From the NCBI GenBank assembly GCA_038030265.1, contig CM075940.1, positions 16,815,604 through 16,879,603 of the forward strand: 64,000 nucleotides of DNA, given 5' to 3'. Made by a program: the position numbers and the translations under genes. This stretch comes from Corythucha ciliata. Taxonomy: Eukaryota > Arthropoda > Insecta > Hemiptera > Tingidae. The notes under the pieces are model-generated. The model was not told the origin of the DNA. It did not search any database and saw only the letters and a list, made by a program, of their open reading frames with translations. Shown here in pieces: positions 1 through 11,200 of the stretch (position 1 is its first letter; the number at the start of each line of letters is the position of its first letter).

Positions 1-1499
1 ATCTTCCAAGAAAATAACTGAAAGCTGTGGACCGTGAAATTGTTCCCTTCTCATGGAAAGATGACCTCGTATAATAATTGTTATTTCTCTTCACAACCCT
101 TTTCACCTCCACCTCACCCCCTTATCATACAATTTATTTTATCTTCCTCCCCCCCCCCACACACACACAGCGAAGGTTAGATGTGCATTTATTTCCCTTT
201 CTGCACTCTATAAAAAAAAGAGAGAAAGTTATAATGAAAACAAAGCTGAAATAAATTCTTGACGATTCCCAAAATTTACGAACATCTTATGCAATTTCCC
301 ACACAATTTATGATTGCAGACATTTTTTGTTTCTTCAGAAGGCAATCTTAGGAATATAATCTTCTAAAAGAGGAGAAATGAGGATCGAAGAGAATAGTAA
401 TTGTAAGAAATCATCAAACAAAAGAATGTAGTGGGAGGGCTGGTGGTAGCTCTCGAAACTTTTGAGGCAAAATAGGAGCAATCATCGCCCGAGTTCAAAA
501 GGACCCCATCCTCGGCATCAAGACCTATTTCTTTCTAGTCCCCTTCATAAAAATGGTAAGGGAGGTGAAAAAGACGAAGGGGCGAGACGATGAGAAAGAT
601 AGAGTTATGGGGGGGGGGAGAAAAAAGTTTTATCTTTTTTTTCTCCCGCTCTTTAATCTCCTCCGCTCAAAGATTTCCCCATGCTAATGCGCTTCGTCTT
701 CATAAGAGTGCGACATTATGAATCTTAAATCGCGGGATTCATCATTATCCGGCCCCTCACCCCTCAATCCGACGCGGCCATGATATGGATGTTCAGCCTT
801 TTACAAGATGCATCACTGAGTTCCATTTAAAGCTACATTGAAAATCCACCGTCTTTCATTTCCAAAACTATACATATAGAAACCGCGTGCGGTTAATTGT
901 GAAACGAGCCCCTTCCCCTTCAATGTCCGTTGAAAAGACTTACAAACTTTATAAGAATGGAATAATAGAGAATTGAAATGGTTTTATAAGGATGCAATCT
1001 TGTTCTAGCGATCAAATTAAAAGGAAATGTGTCTAATAAGGATTGAGTGAAGAAGTTCTTCGAAAAAGGCAAAATTAATCTTATCCGCTGAATCGGGAGC
1101 AAGTCTTCATTTACATGTTTACTTATTTTCTAAGGCTGGAGTGTTTTGGACGTCTAAGTGGAGGGGGGGGGGGTTGAACGTAGGCGTGTACAAGCTACAA
1201 AACTCCAATAATTCTTTGGTCACGCTATTAGATCATTACCACTGTAGTTCAGGCCTTTCCTCAGGGGGGAAAGCTCCCTTCCTCCCAATCCAACCACCTT
1301 TCTATTAACTTAAATAATTCAATAATCTATACACGTCTTTTCGCATGTTTTAACTCCTTGATCTTGGCCCTAATGGGCGGTTCTAATACATTGTGACGGG
1401 GGCTCATAACTTTGATGGGATTATATGGGCGTGTGTTTTGAAACGAGCGAGTCTCGAACGATAACGTGGTTAACAGCTTCCATTCAAGGGGGTTTACAT
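1..1499. other. Unassigned non-coding sequence
   Basis: No open frame here resembles a protein and no RNA gene was seen. The stretch is AT-rich with isolated homopolymer runs of C at 149-158 and of G at 609-618 and 1163-1173, plus a short AC run directly after the first one. Nothing else could be supported. Confidence 0.5.
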
Positions 1500-2200
1500 C
1501 AGAAAAACAGGCCGCATTTCTGACGGGACAGTTAAACCCTAGCTGGACCCTTTTTCAACGGTAGAAGAGCCCACCGGGGCTTCTCTTTTTTTGTGTGTGT
1601 TAATGTTGCATTGCTCAACCGAATGGATTTCATGTTCCAGGTATCTCATCAGGGAGGTGGAAAAACTTCTGAACCCCACCCCCCTAACAACCCGCCAATA
1701 TGCATATACAAGTTCAATTAGTTGGGCTTGATAGGCGGAATTATCTGACTGTCCGGTCAAAAACTGGGGAATTCCGCTCGCAGGAATCTTAACTAAAGTT
1801 TGGTCAAAAAATGAACCTCAGACCTCACACAAATGTGTCTTTTGACCAAGGGGAGACTGGAAAAATCTCGATCTACGGACTGAAATGGAGTGGGGCGTGA
1901 TAGGCCGAATTATCTGACAGAGCTACTCAAAAACAGGACTCAGCTGGATCCAAGCAATCTGACGTTTTGACTGAAGTTGATTCGTTCCATTTTCGGATTC
2001 CCAATGACACTCAGTTTCGTTCGGAACAAATTTTTGGCCATTTTTGCCAATAATGGTAATTTATTCGAAATTTCCTGATTCGAGGCGTATACGCGGTCTA
2101 TAAGTCCCTCGGACAATGCTCAATAGCGGGATGCAGCCGGCCTTGGTCAAAACTCACCGCTGGTCGAAAAATGACCCTCGCTCCCCCACCCCCTCCAAAT
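1500..2200. repeat. Imperfect direct repeat, about 170-bp period
   Basis: A block around TGATAGGCGGAATTATCTGA at 1729-1749 returns with one change at 1898-1918, an offset of 169 bp. The wider region keeps reusing a GGTCAAAAA-type phrase, at about 1755, 1802, 2147 and 2162, followed at two of these by a tga-cctc phrase. It reads as an old tandem or nested repeat of unknown family. No coding potential was seen. Confidence 0.4.
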
Positions 2201-2879
2201 ATGACTATTTAACGGTAAGGACCTGAGAAATGTGAGGCCTCTGATGCCTGCACGCTTTCTTCCCTGGAGGCTGCAAACTGTGCAAACAAGGAAAACTGAG
2301 CGCTCTTACACTCTCTTTGTATACCTATTTGAACAATTGAAAACATTAACCCTCGCTTAGGAACTGCTGGAGTGGCCGCATGGGATCTGCATGGAGACTG
2401 AAACCACAAAATCAATAATTAGCGTAGAAATACGGCCTGGATTTCGGTTCCATCCTTTCCCTTCAAGTGTTTAGCGAAAATGTCATACAACTCGATCCGC
2501 GATAACAGACTGACGCTTGACGTCAAGCGGCGTTTTCCGCGTACACGGTCATGCCCTGTGGGCGTACGATGCGAGTTTCAGCGATGGAGGGATAGCCCTC
2601 AGTGGCAACGCCACTACCACAGGCGGCCGCAACAGTGACCACAGTGCCGAGGAGCTTCCTTAACACTCCCCCCCTCCACACCTATAATCACCTTCAAGCC
2701 ATCAACCTTAAAATTCAATTTCCAAGATGACGGATGACTGCTGCTGTACAGTGCTCTCAGAAAATTAATTTATCCGAACTTTACGTGAAATGTGGTGGGC
2801 CATGCGAGGGCCTCTTCCACGCGAGTAGCTGTTCCGGGTTAACTAAGTCGGTCGGGGGCCAAATTTATTGTTGAAAACG

Positions 2880-3010
2880 GTGACTGCGTTAGGGGTGCGC
2901 GCGGGACAGGAAATGAAAAGTGCCGTCCCGTCCCGCACTTTTTGGCCGCTCGTCCCGTCATGCGACCCCTCCCGCACACTTAAGTCCCGTCCCGCGCGGG
3001 ATTCCCCGCA
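2880..3010. repeat. GC-rich GTCCC/GGGAC minisatellite-like patch
   Basis: The phrase CCCGTCCCGC and variants recur at least five times in about 110 bp, in an otherwise AT-rich setting and interleaved with AT-rich words. A similar flavour of repeat, built on GGGCCGGGCC, lies at 41160-41250 inside a LINE. The family is unknown. Open frames crossing this patch on both strands look like by-products of its composition. Confidence 0.4.
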
Positions 3011-3092
3011 TGCACTGTGGGACAAAATAGTACATGATCAAACCCCACCTCCCTCCACCAGATATTTTTGAAGTCATTTTCGGGTGGTCTGA

Positions 3093-3165
3093 CCAATGGA
3101 CGTCCCCCCCGGACGTCCGGGGGACAAGGGGTGACCCCCCTCCCCGGTCGCCCCTTGTCCATTGG
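3093..3165. repeat. Nested inverted repeat
   Basis: CCAATGGAC (3093-3101) is complementary to GTCCATTGG (3157-3165). Just inside it, GGACAAGGGGTGACC (3122-3136) pairs with GGTCGCCCCTTGTCC (3146-3160) with one mismatch. The result is a strong GC-rich hairpin of about 73 bp. It may be the end of an unrecognised mobile element. Confidence 0.5.
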
Positions 3166-3314
3166 CGAATGCAGAATATTGATAAGGCGGAGGAGAATTT
3201 CGACAAAATGACGATTTGGTCCCCCACCTCAAACACCGGTTCGGGGGGAACCACGAGATTTTCTTCGTGTTTTTGTTTTTTTCTGTAACTCGAAAGATAC
3301 AAGTTCCACATCAC

Positions 3315-3354
3315 AGTGGCGGAACAACACCTATCGGGCCCCGGGGTGGAAATC
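3315..3354 (+). mobile_element. hAT-like terminal inverted repeat (one end only)
   Basis: The sequence starts CAGTGGCGGAACAACACC and continues into a CGGGCCCCGGGG block. CAGTGGCG followed shortly by a GGGCCCC block is a layout I know from ends of many non-autonomous hAT elements. The opposite end and the 8-bp target duplication were not found, so this is a resemblance. It lies just upstream of the degenerate array at 3400-4284, as does a similar end at 62626 next to the array there. Confidence 0.4.
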
Positions 3355-3399
3355 TCTAGGAGGCCCTTTTGTCTCTAGTTAATCTACCACCTCTACTCT

Positions 3400-4284
3400 C
3401 TAGTCTCTAGTTAACATATTTTTCTCAATTGCCTCCTACGAAATTGCCTCCTAAAACTGTGTTTGCGCGTTTTCTCAATTTTATCCGCGAATTAGATCAT
3501 TTTCTCATTTTTAGCTGCGAATCGGAGCTTTTTATAAGCTATTAGCCGTGAAGTTGCCTCAAGAATCCGCAAATTAGGTAGCGTTTGAGTACTCTTTCCC
3601 AATTTTATCAGCAATAGCAATTTTTCGTAATTTAAGCTTTTAATTGGCGCTTTTCTCCATTTTAAACACATTTGAGTGTTTTTCTCTATTTATTACCCGC
3701 GAATTAGCGCTTTTTCTCAATTTTATTCCCAAAGTTGCCCCAAGAATCATCGAGTTGGTGATTTATCAATATCTGCTGTGAATTAGCGTTTTTCTACCAA
3801 TTTTAACAGCGAATAGCACATTTTCTCATTTTTAGCTGCGAATTGGTGGTTATTATAAACTCCTAGCCGTGAATTAGACATGAATTTGCCTGAAGAATCC
3901 GCAAAGTAGAGATAGCGTTTGAGTGCTCTGTCCAAATTTTATCCACAAATTAACGTTTTTCTCCATTTTAAACGCCAATTCGTGTTTTTCTAAATTTTAC
4001 CCGTGAATTAGCGCTTTTTTACAGTTTTAGCCGCTTGAATCAGCGCTTTCTCTCAATTTTATTCCTGAAGTTCCCCAAGATTCTGCAAGTTGGCGTTTTC
4101 CGAATTTCAGCTGTGAATTAGCCTTTTAGCCCTCAACTTTAGCAGGGAATGAGCACATTTCTTAATTTTAGCTGCAAATTATAGCGCTTTTTCTCGATTT
4201 TATCCGAAAATTGAAATGTTTCATACCTTAGTTGTGAATTAAAGTTTTCCTCCTATTTTAGACGCGAATTCTTTTTTCGCGTCT
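3400..4284 (+). repeat. Degenerate tandem array, TTAGCCGCGAATTAGCG-type (block 1)
   Basis: About 25 imperfect units of 30-40 bp with the loose consensus GCGAATTAGCG, then CTTTTTCTCAATTTTA, then GCC. A marker, GAAGTTGCCTCAAGAATCCG, recurs in diverged form near 3549, 3727, 3884 and 4067, giving a higher-order period of about 160-180 bp. The array stops where the LINE sequence starts. Related blocks lie at 7900-8260, 16230-16640, 52795-53160 (inverted) and 62690-64000. There is no coding potential; it behaves like an old minisatellite carried by a mobile element. Confidence 0.75.
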
Positions 4285-5368
4285 TTTGAATTCAAACAGG
4301 TAGATGATCTGGCAGTAAAACGGTGCGTCTTGCCTCTTAACAAAAGTAAATCTCCAGATTTGTTCGGGCTGAGCGCTCCCATTCTGATAGGCCTTGTCGA
4401 CATAATCCTTCCACAGTTCACTCATTTAATAAACTGCATTCTTTCTTCAGGGATTTCGCCCCCCGCCGTGCAGTCTGTTTTGTTTAAAAAAGGCGATAAA
4501 AAAGATCCAAACAACTATCGACATATCAGTATTTTGCCTGAGTTTTCGAAAGTGCTCAAGAGGCTCACGAAAACTGATATAGTCGATTTTTCCGATAAAA
4601 TGGACCTTTTCTCCTTACGTCAGTATGGTTTCAGATCTGGAAAGAGCACTACGACAGCAATGCTTGATTTAATTGAAAGGATTCTATAAAGATTCGAAGA
4701 TAAGAAATGCGTAAGCGGTGTTTTCATAGATCTGAAGAAGGCCTTTGATAGAGTGTCTCACGATATTGTCGTATCAAAGTTACGATGGTAAAATTTTTCG
4801 CCTTTGGCCACGAAATTGATTCAGTTATACATTCATAATAGAAGGCGAGCGGTTAAAGTTTATAATGATGTTTCTGAGTTGAGTAATGTTTTACATGGCG
4901 TGACCCAAGGCTCTATTTTGGGGCCAGTGCTATTAGTGATTTCTATCAATGATTTCTCTGCAGCTTCACATACACATTTTGAAGTACAATTCAAAAGAAG
5001 TAAAATTCCGTGGAAAACTTATCGCACCGTTTTGCAGGCTTGCTAAATCACAAGGCAGGGTAGATTGGTGGAGAGTGAAATTTATGAAGCCCTTCCGAAT
5101 ACGTTTGTAGCCTTAGACTTCACTGCATTTAAATGCTTAGGGTTTTAATGAATTATGTGATATATTCTTTTGACGAATTTTTGAGCTCCCTTTTTGTTTA
5201 CGAGGGAACAAATTATAAAATGATCCTACAAATAAGTTTCGCGGTTTCTAGTCAACATTTTATCTACATACTTTGTTTGATTTTATCCAAGTTATTTTTA
5301 ACATTTCATTAATGACGCTGATGTTACCATATCTGGTGTTCATAATAAATAATCTCTCTCTCTCTCTC
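4285..5368 (+). pseudogene. Broken CR1/L2-like LINE reverse transcriptase fragment with (TC)n 3' end
   Basis: This is a 5'-truncated, dead LINE. Reading from 4291, the frame gives a fingers region (KSKSPD), then FKKGDKKDPNNYR, then QYGFRSGKSTTTAMLDL. A stop (TAA) interrupts the frame near 4687. Past it the same palm continues with the motif A residues FIDLKKAFD (about 4720-4750) and, after another stop near 4788, the GVTQGSILGP motif B with downstream ISIND (to about 4950). The catalytic YxDD box expected next is absent: the frame runs into unrelated residues and ends at 5046. The remaining 320 bp read as a 3' UTR that ends in AATAAATAA followed by TC repeats (5353-5368), a usual LINE-type tail. 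At least two stops and a missing active site mean no function. Assignment to the CR1/L2/RTE-like side rests on motif style and on the absence of RNase H. Confidence 0.8.
5353..5368. repeat. (TC)8 microsatellite, LINE tail
   Basis: Eight TC units directly follow the AATAAATAA at the end of the LINE fragment. Many CR1/L2-type elements end in a short tandem repeat instead of poly(A), so this most likely marks the element's 3' terminus. Confidence 0.7.
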
Positions 5369-7899
5369 CACCAAAAAATTGTCAGTATGATTGAATCTCG
5401 AGCAATATCCTGAGTCAATCTTTCCTTTTTTAGAAAGAAACAAGACAAATTTTCGGAATAAAGGAAAGGCTTTAGGCTTAAAATGGTCAAGAAGACGAAA
5501 ATTCAAGCCGAATATTAGACACTCGGGGGGCAGAATTACCAGTTTTTTGACTAGAAAATCAGGTTCCAGCGCTAGGTTGATCAGCTGACATCTCGATTAG
5601 TCTCAAAATGCTGCAGCAATCGAGACCTCAACCCCTCCATCCAGATTATTTGTTCGATCCTCCCGGTTCACCTGTAGTTTTTCTGATTGGACCTTTCAAT
5701 GTTATTAAAGCAAGAAGTAGTGCGGGAAATCGTGCCCACACTACTAAAATTGTTTATATAAAGGTTGAATTTCAAGCGCACACTGAAAAAAAGAAAGAAA
5801 AAAAGTCAGTTCGTTCTATCGACGAGGCAGGAAAATTTGAATTTCCCCTCCCCTCGCCGGTATCTAGCCAACAATCCCCAACCCTTTTGGAGGATCAATT
5901 ATAAATCGAGTGGAAAGCCAGAGGGCGGGGATAACCGGTAAAATTTGTTTTGCCTTAGCGCAAAATATTTTTGAAGCTTAAGTCAGCGAATGTAAATACA
6001 GTGACTAAATAGGTAAAATAAACACGGCTGGGTTGGTTGGGTGTTGTTTAGAAGGGGTGGAGTAGAGAGTAAAGGTTTCCAAAGTGGACACTGTGTGGAT
6101 CAAAGGACTGTTTGAGGTGAACGGGTTGCATATGTTATTCAGTTTGAGGTTCTCGCTAGTCAGATTTACGAGATTCCCCAGGGGATTTGAAAACTGTAAA
6201 TATAAAAAAATAAAGTTAAGAACTTGGTGGTGGTGGAGGAAGCAGTACAGGCTGTTCCATAAAAAATTACTTTAAAGTAAAAATACACTACACTACAAAA
6301 TCCTATCAACATGAATATTCATATTTTTGGGCAACGAATCTCTAAATGTAATGAAGATTAATTTTGAATTAATTAATTTGACCAGAAACTGTTGGATATT
6401 TATAGAATAGCTCGTGATATTTTATCACGAGGTGTTTCAATGGTTTATTTTAATGACTTGGTATCTCGAAGCTTCTAATTGGCAGAGGCGCTGAAATCGT
6501 TTTGTTTAAAAACTGCAGGGAAATTAACTTGCTATCCCTGCTTATATGACGAAAACTTTATACTATTTTTATTCCAACGTTTCCACCAGGCTACAGCTAC
6601 TTTGGCTCTTCTGCCAGACTTTTAGCTTGCGTAACTATTTAATGAGCGTAATTATCTCAAAGAATATCCAAGGAGAACTTTTATGAAAATATTAAGTTCA
6701 TTCCTCAATAAAACCCGTTTATAGCTTTCAAGAGGGAGGAAGGGATGGAGGGGGAAGAAATATGCTGCAAATGTTAGACAAGACCGGTTGAGAGGTATGG
6801 GGAAGGGGAGTAACTAATATTTTATATATCGCAACGCTTTTTCACCTCTAAAAAGGCCTGGAGCTGAGCAGTTCGTACCCAAATTATTACAGACGTCTAC
6901 AACCCTCATCAGGCTTTATGCGCTGAATTAGAATTTTTGAAAAATACAAAAAATTAATACTCAAAAGGGCTTGGAGATCCAGAGAAAAGGGTGAGACAAT
7001 TGGAAAAGTGCTTACTCGTTCCTCTTCCTCTGCCCATTGTTCCTTCATGCATCGCCTGCGAATGGAGGGGAAGTATTCGAGTAAAAGCCCTTGAAGCTAA
7101 TAAGAGCGCTCGATGCGAAACTACTTTCTCAAGCAGCTTTGGATCTCTCCTACTAAAGAAAACTACTCATTGCAATAAAACTTTTAAACTGGATCTTAGT
7201 TTTCAACTCACTGGCTAACAGCTAACAAAGACACACTTGAATCATTGCACCTGTGGAAAGCGTCGGCTTAAAGCTTATTGTTAGATTGTTAAATCTATAA
7301 AGTTGACTATAGCAAACCAATTTATCACTAGATTCGCATCCCCCCCCCCTCATCACACAATTTTCTACGCTGGAACCGCGAAACATTCTGAGAGGGATCA
7401 CACACGCCCTTAAATAAAACAACAAAACCAAATTAAAACGGCTGTGGAGGGGTTCTAATTAAAGAGAACTTCCGTGAAAACAAGTATCGCTTTGTTGTGC
7501 GCTCCGAAATGAGCTCAACGAGTGATAATTCGGCAAACGCAGCAAACGAACAAAGAGATCTCGAGATTTAATTGTGTCGAGGACACTATTTTTGTTAATG
7601 TAAGTGATAAACATTTTCATTTTTATAGCCTTTGATAATGTGTCGTTTGAACTTCAGCCATTCGATACCGCAGATTTCAAAATTCAGTTCATACTGCTAC
7701 TATTTGATCGAATAGGCCCACAATGGGAGGGGAAATATTTGTTTATCGTATAATTGTTACATTCTCTGAGGCCAAGTATCTTCTTGGGGTTGCCAAAGGC
7801 AGGGCCAGGGGGTGCTGTGTCCCCTGTATAGTGCTCAGCTAATTGGTCGTCCATATCACTTCGCCCCATTCCCTCGCACCCTTCGTGATTTTTCCGGAC
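5369..7899. other. Unassigned sequence
   Basis: Two adjacent plus-strand open frames (5391-5588, 65 codons; 5608-5904, 98 codons) are present. Neither has a recognisable domain and both are within what chance allows. A 9-bp hairpin (CTCGTGATA and its complement) lies near 6411-6431, and a C10 run at 7340-7349. Nothing else could be supported. Confidence 0.4.
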
Positions 7900-8260
7900 T
7901 TTCGGTCGTGAATCAGCTTCCAGGAATGAGAATTTAGTCGAGAAATAGCGAATTTTATCTGTGAAACGGACTCTAGAAATTGCCATTATCGCGCTTCAGT
8001 GTCTTCGTCCGATCTTGAGCCGCGTAACAGCCCGAGAAAATTGCCCAAAACCAAATTATGCCCCAACCAGAAATTGCCATAATCGCGCTCTACTGTTTTG
8101 TTGGGGAATAAATAATAAAATGGGAGCCACCCCAACCTAACTCCTAACTTAAGCCGCAAAAAGACCTCTAGAAATGGTCAAAATCGCACTTTTCGTGAGA
8201 TTTTAATTTCAAAACAGCCACCAGAAATAGCTGAAAAATATAGCCTCCGGTCCGGAAGTT
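7900..8260 (+). repeat. Degenerate repeat block 2 (CCTCTAGAAATTGCC marker, 50-90 bp period)
   Basis: The phrase CTCTAGAAATTGCC and variants recur near 7915, 7968, 8027, 8075, 8163 and 8217. Each is followed by an ATCGCGC or ATCGCAC word and, in several units, preceded by GCCGCAAAA or GCCGCGTAA. The units match block 3 at 16230-16640 in order and spacing and are related to blocks 1 and 5. No coding sequence. Confidence 0.6.
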
Positions 8261-11200
8261 CATTTCGACAACTATTCCAGATAATCGATTGTCTGCCAAA
8301 GTTCACGAGTTTCACCGTTATTTTTACCAAAAAAAAAAAATCCACAGAAATGAAATTGTAAACAAGACAGTCGGTGTAGGGAGGCTCACCCCTCCTCCCC
8401 ACCTCCACAACAACAGAATTGAAATGGAAGAAGCATGGATCGGTTCGAGGGAGAGGGGGATGCTCAATTAGAGCTGTCATGGAGGTAGTTGGTGGCGTTA
8501 ATCGTATAGGGGGGCACATGCGGATAATGAAGCCTCATGCATTATTTAAGCAGAAGCCGTGGAAACACTGCGGAGGTATCGAGTGTATACTTCCTATACC
8601 TGTGTCTCTAAATACTGGTCGTTGTTATGGAAATCGAACTTGTTGACGTCGTAATCCCCCTCCCCTCCCACCATTTCAAAGAGATTCTCTCTCTTTTTGC
8701 CGCCCACTTTTCGAGTTAATTCAAAACCTAATTAATTTGTTGCGCTGGATTCGAAAGGCTTACCACGACGCTGCTCTTCAACAGACGTAAATCAGCGATA
8801 CTTGAGTGGGGGGAAAAAATCAAGTTTGAGTTTGTTTTTGAAAAGCAAAACTTTCAAAGACACTTTTCTGCTTGATAATTAACGACAATGGCTCAGCTTG
8901 ATGATGCCGATGCTTAATTTTAGACTTAGCAGCTATTAATCAAGGGATAATTAATCACAGAGAGCCCAGTTTGAAAGGATTATCGTTGAAGAGAAATTAA
9001 AAGTTTTATTTTGTCGTGATTAGTTATGGTGGAGCGGTGCTACAATGCGTTACGCGAATCTGATTTAGAAAGGTAGATATGTTACACGAAAATAAACAAA
9101 AAAACCCCCTACAGATGAGGCCCACCGTTAAGAGGATTTACTCTTTGGGAGGGACCGAATGAAATTAAAGTCAGATCCCCGTATTAAGTAGAAAACGCTG
9201 TGACACAACTGAAAAGCTCGTCGTGGCGCTTTGGACGTACTCATTGATCCCAACAATTGGTTACAGGGTAAGTAACATGGTGCGGTCGGAAGCACGAGTT
9301 GGTTGTCAGGGGGAGGGGGGGTCCTCTTTTTAAGCTGTTCACTATTCCATTCAATTTTCTGCCCTGATTATATCTTTAAATTCGGAAACTCTCGAACTTC
9401 GCTCAGCTTCAACTAATTAAAAGCCGATTTATTTTATCCCAAGCCCAATCTTCCCACACATGTGGGATTCGATTCCTGCGGAGATAAGAATCAAAGGTCT
9501 TTAAGCTTTACCGTAGCTCAACTCTTCCCCACCCTCACCCACCGGGGAGAGAGTCGATTAAACGACCGCTGTGAAAAGGCGAAAACCCACTGAGGCTAAC
9601 AAGAAGGAAACATAACGCACATCCATCCACAGTTTATTATCAGCTCACCTTCGATCTCTCACCGTTCCTTTCATATACATCATAGACGATAACACGAAAT
9701 TCCATTTTTATTAACAACGGAAATTCACTGGCCACATTTTTCTTTTGTTCTCCCTGCTGGGAGTGATTAAGTACAAGGAAAAATTGTCTATTGAAGCTGC
9801 TCCGCAATTCAAAAAGAAACCCTTGGTTCGTGTATGGTGACCACAAAGCTGCTTTTTAAAACCTCAAATCCCCATTGATTGTTAGAGAAATACTTTTGAA
9901 AGAAATCCACCGAAAAAGGGGAATAATAAAACCGCCAAACGAATAGCTTTAACTTTAAAAGTGAGTGCCAACACAACTCGGATAGCCATTGTAGTCAAAC
10001 TTTAGGGTGTAAAACGGTCGTGTATAATAGGATCTGTTTGTAGTAGGAACAAGGCTTTGAGAGCGCAGCTATAAGTCCTCTTATTGTATAGTGGAAAAAG
10101 CCTTTCTAAGAGGACTCTTTTGTCTGAATCTATATCTAGTCCTTTGAAAGCTCATATGCAGTTCATTCCATTACATGGTCTGATTGCGGGAAGTAGACCA
10201 GCCTCTGGGTAATCGAGTTTCAAATACTACACACATGTGTTTTTTTTTTTTTTTTTGTTTAGTATTATAGGTCAACCACTACACCACAATTACACAGTTT
10301 TAACCCTTCGTTGTAAGATGAAGGTGTTCGAGGCCCCCAATTTTTTCAAAGGCAGGCGCTTTGCTCCTATCTTCTAGGGTAAGAACAAAGGCAATTATGA
10401 GCGACATAAAAAGAGACCGTACGAATATTTACCTACCGCTAGTAATTAGGTGTTCTTTTGGGGCACTCTGAAACAAAAGAGTTTCTTTTCTCCTTGCCAT
10501 CCTCCTACTTAAGTTATTCATGTTTGACAGACTGTTTATTGCACTATTTTTATTCTGACCCTCGTTAACAACGGAATATTTGGAGAACGCTCCAAGCTTT
10601 TATTCAAGTATAAACAATCTTTCTCTCGCCTGAGAAACATTGCGTGATTCCTGATGAATAAATCAATAGTGCCGTGAAAGCATTTTAGATTTTCAGACGT
10701 CTCAATCATCTTTCACCCCTCTTTAAACTTTTTCTTAAACAAAGCACAAAGAAGGCTCAATGTTTTCAAACTATCAACATTTTTAACAAACTCATCCCGC
10801 CCTCATATTGAGGAAAATCACTTTATGGGTATTGAGTAGACATCGGCCCCTCTGTGGTCCCCTGATCTACGGTCTCACTGTCAGAGTGGAACACTGTTAA
10901 GACGAGTAGGTGCGCACACAATTTTCGTTCTGATCTTCAAATTTAAAATTCACCCAATGAGTCCTCACAACACTATTGGAGTGCCCATAAAGTTAGAGTG
11001 TTCGAACACGAAACAGTTTGTACGGGATTGACGGTGCGCGGGGGATATTCAAACTGTTCCACATGCTTCTTGTTATGAAAACAGAATAAGGCAATCTCAT
11101 CACTAAAGCAGTATAAACATTTTTACCTAATATGCTTGAAATGTACGCTTTGAATGTATCCGCGTGACTTGGGCACTGACGCTTGACGGGGGTGAGGAGG

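Noticed and set aside
2958..3314. 118-codon minus frame and overlapping plus frame
   Set aside because: Both cross the GC-rich repeats and hairpin; the readings are repeat-driven (Gly, Pro, Arg) with no motif.
9455..9490. GGATTCGATTCC resembling a tRNA B box
   Set aside because: No A box, acceptor stem or anticodon arm could be placed around it.
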